From contig NZ_FNPZ01000002.1 in assembly GCF_900107435.1 (NCBI RefSeq), forward strand, positions 760,979-824,978: a stretch of DNA of 64,000 bases, read 5' to 3'. Made by a program: the position numbers and the translations under genes. Below the pieces are notes generated by a model, which worked only from the letters and a program-made list of their open reading frames with translations, was not told the DNA's origin and did not search any database. This DNA comes from Herbiconiux ginsengi (GTDB lineage Bacteria > Actinomycetota > Actinomycetes > Actinomycetales > Microbacteriaceae). Shown piece after piece: positions 25,264 through 33,747 of this stretch; position 1 is the stretch's first letter, and each line of letters starts with the position of its first letter.

Positions 25264-26282
25264 CCACCGGCCCCCGAGGTCTCGGAGACCGCGGCGGCCT
25301 GCGCGGCGTACTGGTTCGCGGTGGCGGCGACGGAGTCGACGTAGCTCTCCACGTGGTTGTAGGCGAAGACGGCGGTGCGCCAGGTGCCGGCGTCTCCGAG
25401 ATCGCCGTAGTGGCAGAGGTAGCGGGCGGCGGCGAGGCTCGCGTCGTCGATCTGCTGCGGATCGGCCACGCCGTCCCCGCTGCCGTCGGCGCCCCAGGTC
25501 TGCCAGGTCGACGGGATGAACTGCATCGGGCCCACCGCGCGATCGCCATCCGGGTCGCCGTCGAGGGTCCCGGCATCCGTGTCGTCGATCGCGTCGAATT
25601 CGCCGCCGTCGAGAGCGGGGCCCAGGATGCGCGGGGTCGTCACGCCGTCATTCGGGCCGCCCACGCCGATCGCCGAGCCCCCGTGGGTGCCATGGCCGGA
25701 CTCGATCCAGCCGAGTGCGGCGATCGTGTTCCAGCCCACGGAGCACGTGGGTTGTTCGCGCTGCAGGGAGAGTGCGGCACCGGCGTAGCCGATGAGGGCT
25801 CGCTGCGGGATGCCGGTCGCCTGGGCGACACCGGCGGCCCAGACCGGGTCGACTGCGGCAAGCGCGGGGGTGACGGAGGGGGTGCCGGGGTTCGCCGAAG
25901 GGCCCGAGGTGCCCGTCGCGCCCGGGCCGCCGGTCTCGCCCGGGCCGCCCGTCCCGCCCGTCCCGCCCGGGCCGCCCGGGCCGCCCGGGCCGCCCGTCGC
26001 GCCCAGGCCTCCCGTCGCGCCCGTCCCGTCCTGTGCGCCGGTCCCGTTCGGGCCGCCCGCCCCGCCGGTCCCGGATGCGGCGTCGGCGTCGCTCGATCCC
26101 CGGGCACCGGCGCCGGTGCCGCCGCCGGGCACGAGCGGCGCGGCGACGGTTTCGCCCGTGCCTGACCAGGCATCCGCTCCCGCCCGCGGCTCGGCCGCCG
26201 CGCTCACGGCACCGACCAGCAGCCAGCACGCGAGTACCACCAGTGCGGAGATCAGGAGTCCGGAACCCACGCGGGCAGTCAT
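25260..26282 (-). CDS. Secreted lytic transglycosylase with Gly-rich linker
   Basis: A 340-aa exported enzyme: signal segment (1-30), a low-complexity linker of G-G-x and G-x-x triplets (about 60-125, rich in Gly/Pro/Thr), and a C-terminal lytic transglycosylase domain. The likely catalytic Glu is in GWIESGHG; further landmarks are AVGPMQFIPSTWQTWG, a DGSGDGVADPQ calcium-like loop and AARYLC. It cleaves peptidoglycan glycan strands. It is the first gene of the minus-strand run and is coupled by 4-bp overlap to the PASTA kinase. ATG at 26282; the frame extends further upstream but not as a plausible protein. Confidence 0.85.
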   Translation of the reverse strand: MTARVGSGLLISALVVLACWLLVGAVSAAAEPRAGADAWSGTGETVAAPLVPGGGTGAGARGSSDADAASGTGGAGGPNGTGAQDGTGATGGLGATGGPGGPGGPGGTGGTGGPGETGGPGATGTSGPSANPGTPSVTPALAAVDPVWAAGVAQATGIPQRALIGYAGAALSLQREQPTCSVGWNTIAALGWIESGHGTHGGSAIGVGGPNDGVTTPRILGPALDGGEFDAIDDTDAGTLDGDPDGDRAVGPMQFIPSTWQTWGADGSGDGVADPQQIDDASLAAARYLCHYGDLGDAGTWRTAVFAYNHVESYVDSVAATANQYAAQAAAVSETSGAGG

Positions 26283-26368
26283 GCCCGAACTGTCGCGGTC
26301 GCAGGTGTCCGCTGTCCGTCCGTCGGGTGAAGAAGGGGTGTCGAGGTCTTGCCGCCCACACACGTCGA

Positions 26369-26447
26369 TGCTCGGGAGGAATACGGCAGCAGGTCGACCT
26401 TCGGGAGGACGGGGCGTCCTCCCGAACGCGCATCGTCCGCCCGAGCA
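26369..26447. repeat. Nested palindromes in a divergent intergenic gap
   Basis: Inner hairpin TTCGGGAGGACG (26400-26411) / CGTCCTCCCGAA (26415-26426) with a 3-nt loop, flanked by outer arms TGCTCGGG (26369-26376) / CCCGAGCA (26440-26447). It sits in the 210-bp gap between the divergent transglycosylase and ABC genes, so it cannot be a simple terminator for either. The rest of the gap shows nothing I recognise. Confidence 0.6.
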
Positions 26448-26492
26448 CTGACGACGACAGGGGGCCTGCGCGGGGGAGGACAGAATGGGGGG

Positions 26493-27338
26493 ATGAACTC
26501 CATCGCGGACGCCGGTGCCGCCGCCGTGCTCGAGTTGCGCGACGTGCGGTTCGTGCGCAACGGGCGCGTCATCCTCGACGACATCGACTTCGCCGTGCAT
26601 CCCGGTGAGCACTGGGCGCTGATCGGGCCGAACGGCGCCGGCAAGAGCACCATCCTCAGCCTCTGCGGCGCGCTGCAGCACCCGACGGCGGGCGAGGTGT
26701 TCGTGCTCGGCCATCGCATCGGACGGGTGGAGCTGCAGCGGCTTCGGCGGTCGATCGGGCACGTGAACCCGCGGCATCCGCTCACATCGGCGCTCAGCAT
26801 CCGTGACGTCGTGCTCACCGGTGTCACCGGCACCGTCGAACTCGTGCCGCGCTGGGAGCCCACAACCGCCGAGCTCGGTCGGGCGAACGACTACGTGCAC
26901 CTGCTCGGCCTCGACGGCAAGGCCGAAGAGCCGTGGACGACCCTGTCCCAGGGCGAACGCGGCCGCACCCTCATCGCGCGCGCCCTGATGACCGACCCCG
27001 AACTGCTGCTGCTCGACGAGCCGTCCACCGGCCTCGACGTCGCTGCGCGCGAGCAGTTGCTCGACACGGTCGACCGGGTGCGGATCGCCCATCCGGCCCT
27101 CGCGTCAGTGCTCGTGACGCATCACCTCGAGGAGCTCCCCCGCAGCACCACCCACGCGATGCTGCTCGCCGACGGACGCATCACCTCCATCGGCCGTGCG
27201 ACGGATGTGCTCACCACGGCGAACATCACCGCCTGCTTCGCGCATCCGATCGAGATCGAGCACCGCCGCGGCCGCTGGCACGCGCGTTCGACCGCGCACG
27301 ACGCACCCGCGACGTCCCCGGCGCCGGCCGGGCGCTGA
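26493..27338 (+). CDS. Stand-alone ABC ATPase
   Basis: A 281-aa ATP-binding protein with Walker A GPNGAGKST (near residue 50), signature LSQGERGR, Walker B LLLLDEPSTGLD and H-loop LVTHHLEELP. The form resembles YlmA/ModF-like orphan ATPases, which have no linked permease; none is adjacent here. Start at the ATG at 26493 after GGGGGG; the frame is open further upstream but runs through the nested palindromes. Function unknown, possibly with a distant permease or in ribosome or metal metabolism. Confidence 0.82.
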   Translation: MNSIADAGAAAVLELRDVRFVRNGRVILDDIDFAVHPGEHWALIGPNGAGKSTILSLCGALQHPTAGEVFVLGHRIGRVELQRLRRSIGHVNPRHPLTSALSIRDVVLTGVTGTVELVPRWEPTTAELGRANDYVHLLGLDGKAEEPWTTLSQGERGRTLIARALMTDPELLLLDEPSTGLDVAAREQLLDTVDRVRIAHPALASVLVTHHLEELPRSTTHAMLLADGRITSIGRATDVLTTANITACFAHPIEIEHRRGRWHARSTAHDAPATSPAPAGR

Positions 27339-27339
27339 A

Positions 27340-27389
27340 TCGCCAAGACACGCCGCTCCGCACCGAGCCGTTGCGGCGTGTCTTGGCGA
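27340..27389. terminator. 17-bp palindrome between convergent genes
   Basis: Perfect arms TCGCCAAGACACGCCGC (27340-27356) / GCGGCGTGTCTTGGCGA (27373-27389), 16-nt loop, between the stops of the ABC ATPase and DUF2236 genes. Its right arm plus flank (to TCGATGC) recurs at about 60291-60315 with one mismatch. Confidence 0.6.
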
Positions 27390-27412
27390 ATCGATGCGAG
27401 GGCGGTGGCGGG

Positions 27413-28384
27413 TCAGGCGTAGGTGGTGCGGATGCGGGACACGTAGTGCCGCTGCGGCCAGCGCCGGAGGGCGCGGGGCAGCACGCGATACACGGGGGCG
27501 CCGAAGCGCACCACGAGGGCGAACTTCCGGTCGCGGCGCGGCGACCAGGCGAAGCGGTACTCCCGCCGCACCGACTCCGGCAGCAGCGCGACAGTGACCA
27601 GCCGAGCCACGGGCATTGCGGCGCGGATCGGCAGCGGGGCCTTCTCGGCGCGCAACAGCGCATCCGCCACCCCGCGGATCGTGTCGTCGACCCGCAGCGT
27701 CGCCACGGTCTCGGTCCAGTAGGCGCGGAAGGCGGCCCGATCGGCCGGCCACAGCTCGGCGGGCATCTGCAGTGTGGTGCCGAGCCGGGCGTATTCGCGG
27801 TAGACGTGGTCGGCCGACTCGTCGTCGAGCGGGCCGTACACCGTCTGGTACACGGTGAGCGCCGTGTCGTAGAGCGTCGCGGCCACCCAGAGCTGCAGGT
27901 GCGGGTCATAGGCGTCGTAGAGCGGATCGGCCGGATGGGGGTTCTCCGATGCCGGCACTCCCGCCTGTGCGCCGGAGACCGGGTCACCCGGAGGCGCGCC
28001 GCCGCCCATCGCATCGCCGATGTCCATCGCTTCTCCGGCGTCGTTCTTCCCGGGAGGACGAGCGCTCGACGAACCCTCCCCACCCCGGTCATGCGCAACT
28101 GCTCCTCCGGAAACGGAGGAGGGCGACGCGCGCGGCGGGTTGCGCACCCCCGCGTGCGCCCGGTTGACGGCGCGGCGCATCAGGCGCACGTCGTCGTCCG
28201 ATCCGGAGGCGAGAGCGTAGATGTAGCTCAGGGTGGCGTTCAGACGGTCCATCGGGCGGTTCGCGAAGTCGCTGTGGCGGGCGACGCCGTAGCCGATCGC
28301 GGGGTAGGCGATCTGCAGGAGGATGGCACGACCGGCCCCGGCGAGCAGCACGCTCTCGGGTGCGATGTCGGCGAGCCTCAGCAT
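27413..28384 (-). CDS. DUF2236 / MpaB-type oxygenase-like protein with inserted segment
   Basis: A 323-aa protein with DUF2236 landmarks: AGAGRAILLQIAYPAIGYGVARHS, RLNATLSYIYAL, VNRAHAGV, then YDPHLQLWVAATLYDTAL, DRAAFRAYW and a C-terminal basic region. The family includes heme-binding latex-clearing-type and MpaB-like oxygenases, with the His in the VNRAHA and H-x-Q-L-W regions near the cofactor. Between VNRAHAGV and YDPHLQLWV lies an insert of about 70 residues of Gly/Ser/Pro-rich sequence absent from the normal family. Its DNA carries a perfect 8-bp hairpin with a GAAA loop (28102-28121). ATG at 28384. Substrate unknown. Confidence 0.78.
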   Translation of the reverse strand: MLRLADIAPESVLLAGAGRAILLQIAYPAIGYGVARHSDFANRPMDRLNATLSYIYALASGSDDDVRLMRRAVNRAHAGVRNPPRASPSSVSGGAVAHDRGGEGSSSARPPGKNDAGEAMDIGDAMGGGAPPGDPVSGAQAGVPASENPHPADPLYDAYDPHLQLWVAATLYDTALTVYQTVYGPLDDESADHVYREYARLGTTLQMPAELWPADRAAFRAYWTETVATLRVDDTIRGVADALLRAEKAPLPIRAAMPVARLVTVALLPESVRREYRFAWSPRRDRKFALVVRFGAPVYRVLPRALRRWPQRHYVSRIRTTYA

Positions 28385-28433
28385 GCAGCGACCGTAGCAT
28401 CGTGAACTCGGAGAGCGGCGATAGCCTGAACCC

Positions 28434-30347
28434 ATGGCCCGCGATCCCGAGCACCCCGCCCCGGAACCCGCCGGCCCCACCCACCAGCACGCCACCCCGG
28501 ACGACGCCTCGCCCATCCACGGTCAGGCCGCCGCGGAACACGCCGCGCCCACCCTTCAGCGGGTTGCCCCGGACGACGTCGCACCCATCCACGGTCAGGC
28601 CGCCGCGGAACACGCCGCGCCCACCCTTCAGCGGGTTGCCCCACGCAACGTCGCGCCCATCCACCAGCACGCCACCCCGAAGCACCCCGGTCCGGCGGCC
28701 GAACCGGAGAGCGCAGCGGCTCCCGAACCGGTGAATATCGAAGGCGCCGAACCGGCGTCTCGACCGGGGGTCGACCCGGCGCCTGCGCTCGACTGGATCG
28801 ACACCGTGTGGGACGTGCTCGTCGTCGGCGCCGGCCCCGCCGGCTCGACCGCCGCCCGCACCGCGGCCCTCGCCGGCGCCACCGTGCTCCTGCTCGACCG
28901 CGCGCCCTTCCCCCGCTACAAGACCTGCGGCGGCGGGCTCCTCGGCGAGTCGCTGCGGCTGATCCCCGAGCGGGCGCGCGCGACGATCGAGTCCCGTGTC
29001 GCCGACTCGCTCGTCACCTCGCGCTTCCGCCGCCCGTTCCGCCTGCGGCAACCCGAGCCGTACCTCGCCATGGTGCGCCGCATCGAGTTCGACCAGGCCC
29101 TGGTCGAGGCCGCTCAGGATGCCGGAGCCCGGTTCGTCGACGGCATCGCCGTGCGCGAGATCACCCAGCCGGGCGACCCCCTCGCTGCGCCGGCCGGGCC
29201 GCCTCCCGCACCGGGCCGGTCACCGAGGAATGGCCCGGCCGCCGACGACCGCGACCCACCGGATGCGCGGGCCCGATCCGCACAGGGCTCGGCCGACCTC
29301 GTGACCGCCGCTGCCACGGATGCGGGCGCCCCGGCCACACGTGGCCCGGCAGAGGGCGACGCCGCCCGCCCGGCAGATGCGCGCACCGTGCCCGCGGAAT
29401 CCGATCAGCTCGTCACCGTGCGCACCAGCGCCGGCACCGTGCGGGCCCGCGTCGTGATCGGTGCCGACGGCACGGGAGGTCGCATCGGCCGCTACGTCGG
29501 CGTCGTGCCCGGTGGCATCGACCTCGGCCTGGAAGACGAGGTCGCGATGCCCGCCGACGACACCCGGTGGCGCGACACCGTGTATCTCGACTGGGGCGGC
29601 GCATCCGGAAGCTATGCCTGGGTGTTCCCGAAGGGCGACTCGCTGACGGTGGGCGTGATCCAGCGCAAGGGCGCTCCGGATGCGACGCGCGACTACCTCG
29701 CCGCCTGGCGCGCTCACCTGGGGCTGGCCGGGGCGGAGACGCTGCACTCCTCGGGACACCTCACGCAGTGGCGCACCGGCACCTCGCCGCTCCGCCGCGG
29801 GCGGGTGATCGTAGCGGGCGACGCCGCGGGGCTCCTCGAGCCCTGGACGCGCGAGGGCATCTCGTTCGCCCTGCGTTCCGGCGCCTGGGCCGGCCAGGCC
29901 GCCGCGTCCGCTGCGCGCCTCGGCACGTCCACCACGCCCGCGGCAGACTTCCCGCCCACCGCACCCGCCACCCCCACAGCAGCCGCCCCGCGCAGCGCAC
30001 CCGCCACCCCCAATGCGGAGGTTCCGCCCACGGCAGCTGTCACCCCCACGGCACCCGCAACCCCCACCGCAGCCGTCCCGCGCAGCGCATCCGCGACCCC
30101 AACTGCGGCCGCATCCGCCGATCCGCTCGCCGCCTACGGAGCGCGGGTGGATGCCGAGCTCGGGGCCGAGATGCGCGCGGGAGCCGCCGTCCTCGCCGCC
30201 TTCGAACGGCACCGCGGCCTCGTGCACGCGATGCTCCGCTCCCGGCGCGGCGCCCGTTACTTCGTGCGCTTCTGCCGCGGCGAGACGTCGCTCGCCCGCT
30301 TCGCGCGCCACCGCTGGGCGATGCGCATCGTGCGCGCCCTCGGCTGA
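28434..30347 (+). CDS. Geranylgeranyl-reductase-family flavoprotein with repeat-rich insertions
   Basis: A 637-aa FAD-dependent oxidoreductase of the geranylgeranyl reductase group. The FAD site VVGAGPAGSTAAR starts near residue 129, followed by PRYKTCGGG, a GADGTGGRIGR segment and the GDAAGLLEPWTREGISFALRSG motif. Normal members are about 400 aa. The extra length comes from a 115-residue N-terminal extension built on a 24-residue tandem repeat, an Ala/Asp-rich insert (about 247-322) and an Ala/Pro/Thr-rich insert (about 500-560). It probably saturates isoprenoid chains (menaquinone or membrane lipid). The start at 28434 makes the repeat region coding; translation from an internal start cannot be excluded. 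Confidence 0.78.
   Translation: MARDPEHPAPEPAGPTHQHATPDDASPIHGQAAAEHAAPTLQRVAPDDVAPIHGQAAAEHAAPTLQRVAPRNVAPIHQHATPKHPGPAAEPESAAAPEPVNIEGAEPASRPGVDPAPALDWIDTVWDVLVVGAGPAGSTAARTAALAGATVLLLDRAPFPRYKTCGGGLLGESLRLIPERARATIESRVADSLVTSRFRRPFRLRQPEPYLAMVRRIEFDQALVEAAQDAGARFVDGIAVREITQPGDPLAAPAGPPPAPGRSPRNGPAADDRDPPDARARSAQGSADLVTAAATDAGAPATRGPAEGDAARPADARTVPAESDQLVTVRTSAGTVRARVVIGADGTGGRIGRYVGVVPGGIDLGLEDEVAMPADDTRWRDTVYLDWGGASGSYAWVFPKGDSLTVGVIQRKGAPDATRDYLAAWRAHLGLAGAETLHSSGHLTQWRTGTSPLRRGRVIVAGDAAGLLEPWTREGISFALRSGAWAGQAAASAARLGTSTTPAADFPPTAPATPTAAAPRSAPATPNAEVPPTAAVTPTAPATPTAAVPRSASATPTAAASADPLAAYGARVDAELGAEMRAGAAVLAAFERHRGLVHAMLRSRRGARYFVRFCRGETSLARFARHRWAMRIVRALG
28498..28680. repeat. 72-bp in-frame tandem repeat in the reductase gene
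   Basis: Two near-perfect 72-bp units (28498-28569 and 28570-28641) and a partial third, each containing CATCCACGGTCAGGCCGCCG and CACCCTTCAGCGGGTTGCC. They encode 24-residue repeats ending PTLQRVAP. The size keeps the frame open. Confidence 0.85.
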
Positions 30348-30384
30348 CACCCACGCACCCACGCACCCACGCGCAGCCGCACTC

Positions 30385-30437
30385 ATCCGCACGTTTTCGC
30401 GCTATCGAGGGCACGGATTCCGCGAAACCGTGCGGAT
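30385..30437. terminator. 17-bp palindrome between convergent genes
   Basis: Arms ATCCGCACGTTTTCGCG (30385-30401) and CGCGAAACCGTGCGGAT (30421-30437) pair with one mismatch across a 19-nt loop, between the convergent reductase and MFS genes. No T-tract. Confidence 0.55.
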
Positions 30438-30469
30438 CGACGAATCGGGCACACGGGGAAGCGGGCCGG

Positions 30470-31789
30470 TCAGCTCCCCACGATCGCGACGAGCGGGTCC
30501 CGCCGCCGCAGGCTCACCCGCACCCGCAGCCGCGAGCGTCGCGCGATCAGCAGGCCGATCACCGCCGCGGCGAGCGCCGGCACCGCGCCCGAGAGCACCA
30601 TCCCGACGTGCGCGCCGAAGTGCTCCACCACCCAGCCCATGGCCGGTCCGCCGATCGACTGCCCGCCGAGCAGCACGAGCACGTAGAGCGACATCACCCG
30701 TCCGCGGATCGCCGTGTTCGACGACATCTGCACCAGTGCGTTCGCGCAGGTGATGAACATCAGCCACCCGAACCCGACCAGCACGAGGGCCGCACCGAAC
30801 AGGTATTCGCTGGGCATCCATCCGCTCGCCGCCTGCAGCAGCCCGTACACACCGGCGAGCCCGATCACCGTGCGCAGCCGCACCACCCGCCGCCGCGTCG
30901 ACAGCAGCGCGCCGGTCAGGGCGCCGACGGCCACGAGGGTGTTGAACAGGCCGTATCCGCCGGGCCCTGCGTCGAAGACGTCGCTGGCGTAGGCGGCGAG
31001 GATGACCGGCATGTTCTGTGAGAAGACGGCCAGCACCGCGAGCATCACGATGGTCCAGAGGATGGCGGGCTTGCCGCGCACGTAGCGGATGCCCTCGACC
31101 AGCTGCCCCTTCGCCCGCGGAGCCACCGGGGCCGGGAAGAGCTCGCTCACCCGCAGCCTGCTGAGCGCGAACACCACGAGCGCACACGCCACGGCATTGA
31201 TGCCGAACGACCAGCCCGCACCCACCGCCACCAGCAGCGCCCCGCTGACGGCCGGCCCGATCAGCCCGCCGAGCTGGAACATCGAGGAGTTGAGGCTGAT
31301 CGCGTTGCGCAGATACCGCGGGCCCACCAGTTCGTTGGTGAACACCTGCCGCGCCGGGTTGTCGATCACGGTCACGAAGCCGAGCACCACAGCCACGACA
31401 TAGATGTGCCACACCTGCACCGTGCCCGTGAGGGTGAGGATGGCGAGCGTGAGACTGGTGAAGACGGCGGCGGTCTGCGTGATCATGAGCAGCACCCGCT
31501 TCGGATAGCGGTCGACGATCACGCCGCCCACCAGGCCGAACACGAGCATCGGCGCGAACTGCAGCGCCACCGTCACACCCACCGCCGCGACGCTGCCCGA
31601 GAGCTCGAGAACCAGCCAGTCCTGGGCGATCCGCTGCATCCACACCGCGGTCATCGCGACGAGGTTCGTCAGAGCGAAGATGCGGTAGTTGCGCACCGAG
31701 AGGGAGACGAGGGTGTGACGCCACGGGGGCGGAGAACTCTGGACGGAGATCGGTTCGGTCTGGGGGTACTGGTTCAGTGTCGCGGTCAC
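30470..31789 (-). CDS. MFS transporter (enterobactin-exporter/EntS-like)
   Basis: A 439-aa major facilitator with twelve predicted membrane segments. Landmarks are the start YRIFALTNLVAMTAVWMQRIAQDWLVLEL, the cytoplasmic loop GGVIVDRYPKR after TM2, and VIDNPARQVFTNELVGP, which is typical of the DUF894/EntS-like MFS-3 group. Members export siderophores, drugs or other hydrophobic compounds. GTG start at 31789. It is divergent from a LysR gene (96-bp gap), so it is the likely LysR target. The substrate cannot be read from the sequence. Confidence 0.88.
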   Translation of the reverse strand: MTATLNQYPQTEPISVQSSPPPWRHTLVSLSVRNYRIFALTNLVAMTAVWMQRIAQDWLVLELSGSVAAVGVTVALQFAPMLVFGLVGGVIVDRYPKRVLLMITQTAAVFTSLTLAILTLTGTVQVWHIYVVAVVLGFVTVIDNPARQVFTNELVGPRYLRNAISLNSSMFQLGGLIGPAVSGALLVAVGAGWSFGINAVACALVVFALSRLRVSELFPAPVAPRAKGQLVEGIRYVRGKPAILWTIVMLAVLAVFSQNMPVILAAYASDVFDAGPGGYGLFNTLVAVGALTGALLSTRRRVVRLRTVIGLAGVYGLLQAASGWMPSEYLFGAALVLVGFGWLMFITCANALVQMSSNTAIRGRVMSLYVLVLLGGQSIGGPAMGWVVEHFGAHVGMVLSGAVPALAAAVIGLLIARRSRLRVRVSLRRRDPLVAIVGS

Positions 31790-31885
31790 ATCGGTTCCTG
31801 GTAGATAGTTCGCTTTCTACAACGGTAGGGGTGGCAGCAGCATTCCGAGACTAAATTGGAGCTATAAGTCCTATTGGTTTTTCGA

Positions 31886-32779
31886 ATGATGAACGGATGC
31901 GCCGTGTTCGATCCCGCACTCCTCCGCACCTTCCTGGCCGTGGCCGAGACCCACAGTTTCACGAAGGCGGCGGCCCAGCTCGGGTTGAGTCAGCCGACCG
32001 TCAGCCAGCAGGTGCGCAAGCTCGAGACCGCGTCGGGCCGCCTGCTGATCGCGCGCGACACCCGCGTGGTGACGCTCACCGACAACGGCGACGCCATGGC
32101 AGGCTTCGCGCGCACGATCCTCGCGGCGCACGCGTCGGCCGCGAGCTACTTCTCGGGGTCGGCGATGCGCGGGCGCCTGCGCTTCGGCGCCGCCGACGAT
32201 CTCGCCATCACCCAGTTGCCGCGCATCCTGCGCCACTTCCGGCAGCTCTACCCGCAGATCAACCTCGAGCTCACCGTCAACCAGAGCCTGCCGCTCTACC
32301 GCCAGCTGAAGGCCGGCCGCCTCGATCTCATCTTCATCAAGCAGATTCCGGATGCGCCCGACGGCGCCATCCCGGAACTCGGCCGGGTGGTGCGCCGCGA
32401 CACGATGGTGTGGATCGCCGAGGAGAAGACCATCATCGAGCCGGGCGAACCGGTGCCGATGATCGCCTACCAGGCGCCGAGCATCAGCCGGCAGCTCGCG
32501 ATCGACGCACTGGAGGCCGCAGGGCGCACCTGGCGCATCACCTGCAACACCCGCGAAGTGAACGGGGTGCTGGCGGCCGTGCGGGCGGGGATCGGCGTGG
32601 CGGCTTTTCCGCACACGCTCATTCCCGACGACCTGGTGAAGGTGAGCAACAAGTTCGACCTGCCCGACCTCGGCGAGGTCGACTTCACCTTGCTCTCGAA
32701 CCCCACCGCGCCCGCCGAGCCCGTGGAGGCGCTCTCCTCGGCGATTCTCGGCCGCGCCCTCTCCCGCACCGGCGCCTGA
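31886..32779 (+). CDS. LysR-type transcriptional regulator
   Basis: A 297-aa LysR regulator: N-terminal winged HTH (FDPALLRTFLAVAETHSFTKAAAQLGLSQPTVSQQVRKLE) and a C-terminal substrate-binding domain with GRLRFGAADDLA, LDLIFIKQ and GIGVAAFPHTLIP. The start at 31886 has no RBS. A TATAAG box lies 18-23 nt upstream (31863-31868), so the mRNA may be leaderless or nearly so. It likely controls the divergent MFS exporter. The inducer-binding pocket gives no clear ligand. Confidence 0.88.
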   Translation: MMNGCAVFDPALLRTFLAVAETHSFTKAAAQLGLSQPTVSQQVRKLETASGRLLIARDTRVVTLTDNGDAMAGFARTILAAHASAASYFSGSAMRGRLRFGAADDLAITQLPRILRHFRQLYPQINLELTVNQSLPLYRQLKAGRLDLIFIKQIPDAPDGAIPELGRVVRRDTMVWIAEEKTIIEPGEPVPMIAYQAPSISRQLAIDALEAAGRTWRITCNTREVNGVLAAVRAGIGVAAFPHTLIPDDLVKVSNKFDLPDLGEVDFTLLSNPTAPAEPVEALSSAILGRALSRTGA

Positions 32780-32799
32780 AGCGAGGGAGGCGGCTCGCG

Positions 32800-32852
32800 A
32801 GGTAGCGCAAAGTGTGCCCTAGGAGCCCCTCAAGGGCTACTTTGCGCTACCT
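32800..32852. terminator. 14-bp palindrome between convergent genes
   Basis: Perfect arms AGGTAGCGCAAAGT (32800-32813) / ACTTTGCGCTACCT (32839-32852), extended by CTCGC/GCGAG after one mismatch. It lies between the LysR and response regulator stops. Confidence 0.6.
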
Positions 32853-32867
32853 GGCGAGGGCGAGTGC

Positions 32868-33557
32868 TCAGCGCTGGAGCCAGGTGAGCACGGCGAGCAC
32901 ACGGCGGTGGTCGGTGCCGGAGTCGTCGAGGGCGAGTTTCTGGAAGATGGATGTCACGTTCTTCTCCACCGCGCCCACGCCGATCACCAGGCGCGCGGCG
33001 ATCGCGGCGTTCGTGCGGCCCTCGGCCATGAGGGCGAGCACCTCGTGCTCCCGCGGGGTGAGCGTCTCGAGGGGGTCGTGCCGGCGCCCGAGCAGCTGCC
33101 CCACCACTTCGGGGTCGAGCACGGTGCCGCCCGCGGCGATCCGGCGCACCGCGTCGTCGAGTTCGGTGAGCGACGCCACGCGGTCTTTGAGCAGGTAACC
33201 GATGCCGCCGGCTCCGGATGCGAGCAGTTCCTGCGCGTAGGTCACCTCGACGTACTGCGAGAGCAGCAGGATGCCCAGGGCCGGCCGGAGCTCGCGGGCC
33301 CGGATCGCGGCACGCACGCCTTCATCTCGGAAGGTCGGCGGCATCCGCACGTCGAGCACGGCGAGATCGGGCACCGTCTCGTCGAGGGCCGCGAGCAGCG
33401 AGTCGCCGTCGCCGTAGGCGCCCACGACCTCGACCCCGGTCTCGGCCAGCACCCGCACGAGCCCCTCGCGCAGCAGCACGGAGTCGTCGGCGACCACCAC
33501 ACGCAGGGCGCGCTCGTGCACGCTGTCGCCGTCGCCCACCGTCCCCGCCACACTCAT
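32868..33557 (-). CDS. NarL/LuxR-family response regulator
   Basis: A 229-aa response regulator. The receiver domain (about 19-135) has the acidic pair in VVVADDSVLLREG, the phospho-acceptor Asp in LAVLDVRMPP and the Lys in GYLLKDRV. The LuxR HTH (about 160-225) has LTPREHEVLALMAEGRTNAAIA. It is 190 bp downstream of a histidine kinase gene on the same strand and is its probable partner. That 190-bp gap contains no gene I can support, and the start could lie slightly further upstream or at the internal GTG codons near VHERALRVV. Confidence 0.9.
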   Translation of the reverse strand: MSVAGTVGDGDSVHERALRVVVADDSVLLREGLVRVLAETGVEVVGAYGDGDSLLAALDETVPDLAVLDVRMPPTFRDEGVRAAIRARELRPALGILLLSQYVEVTYAQELLASGAGGIGYLLKDRVASLTELDDAVRRIAAGGTVLDPEVVGQLLGRRHDPLETLTPREHEVLALMAEGRTNAAIAARLVIGVGAVEKNVTSIFQKLALDDSGTDHRRVLAVLTWLQR

Positions 33558-33747
33558 CCGCCCAGCCTATGGCCGGCGCCGCCCGCCCGTCCGCGGCCGG
33601 CGCCGGCATCAAGCCGGCCGGGGTCGACGTCGCGCCCCGTCGGGATGGAGTTCCTCGTGCCTGACGGCCGCACACCGCCAGATCCGCCCACGGCCCGAGT
33701 TCCGCGCTCCGTGCTCCGTGCTCACGCGCGACGGATGCGGGTGCGGA

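Noticed and set aside
25900-26100. Collagen-like or PE_PGRS protein
   Set aside because: The Gly-rich triplets are only a linker between a signal peptide and a clear lytic transglycosylase domain.
28498-28680. 72-bp repeat as a CRISPR or attachment site
   Set aside because: Contiguous units without spacers that keep a reading frame; it is an internal coding tandem repeat.
33558-33747. A small gene between the histidine kinase and its regulator
   Set aside because: Frames here are short, Arg-rich and without RBS; nothing is supportable in this 190-bp gap.
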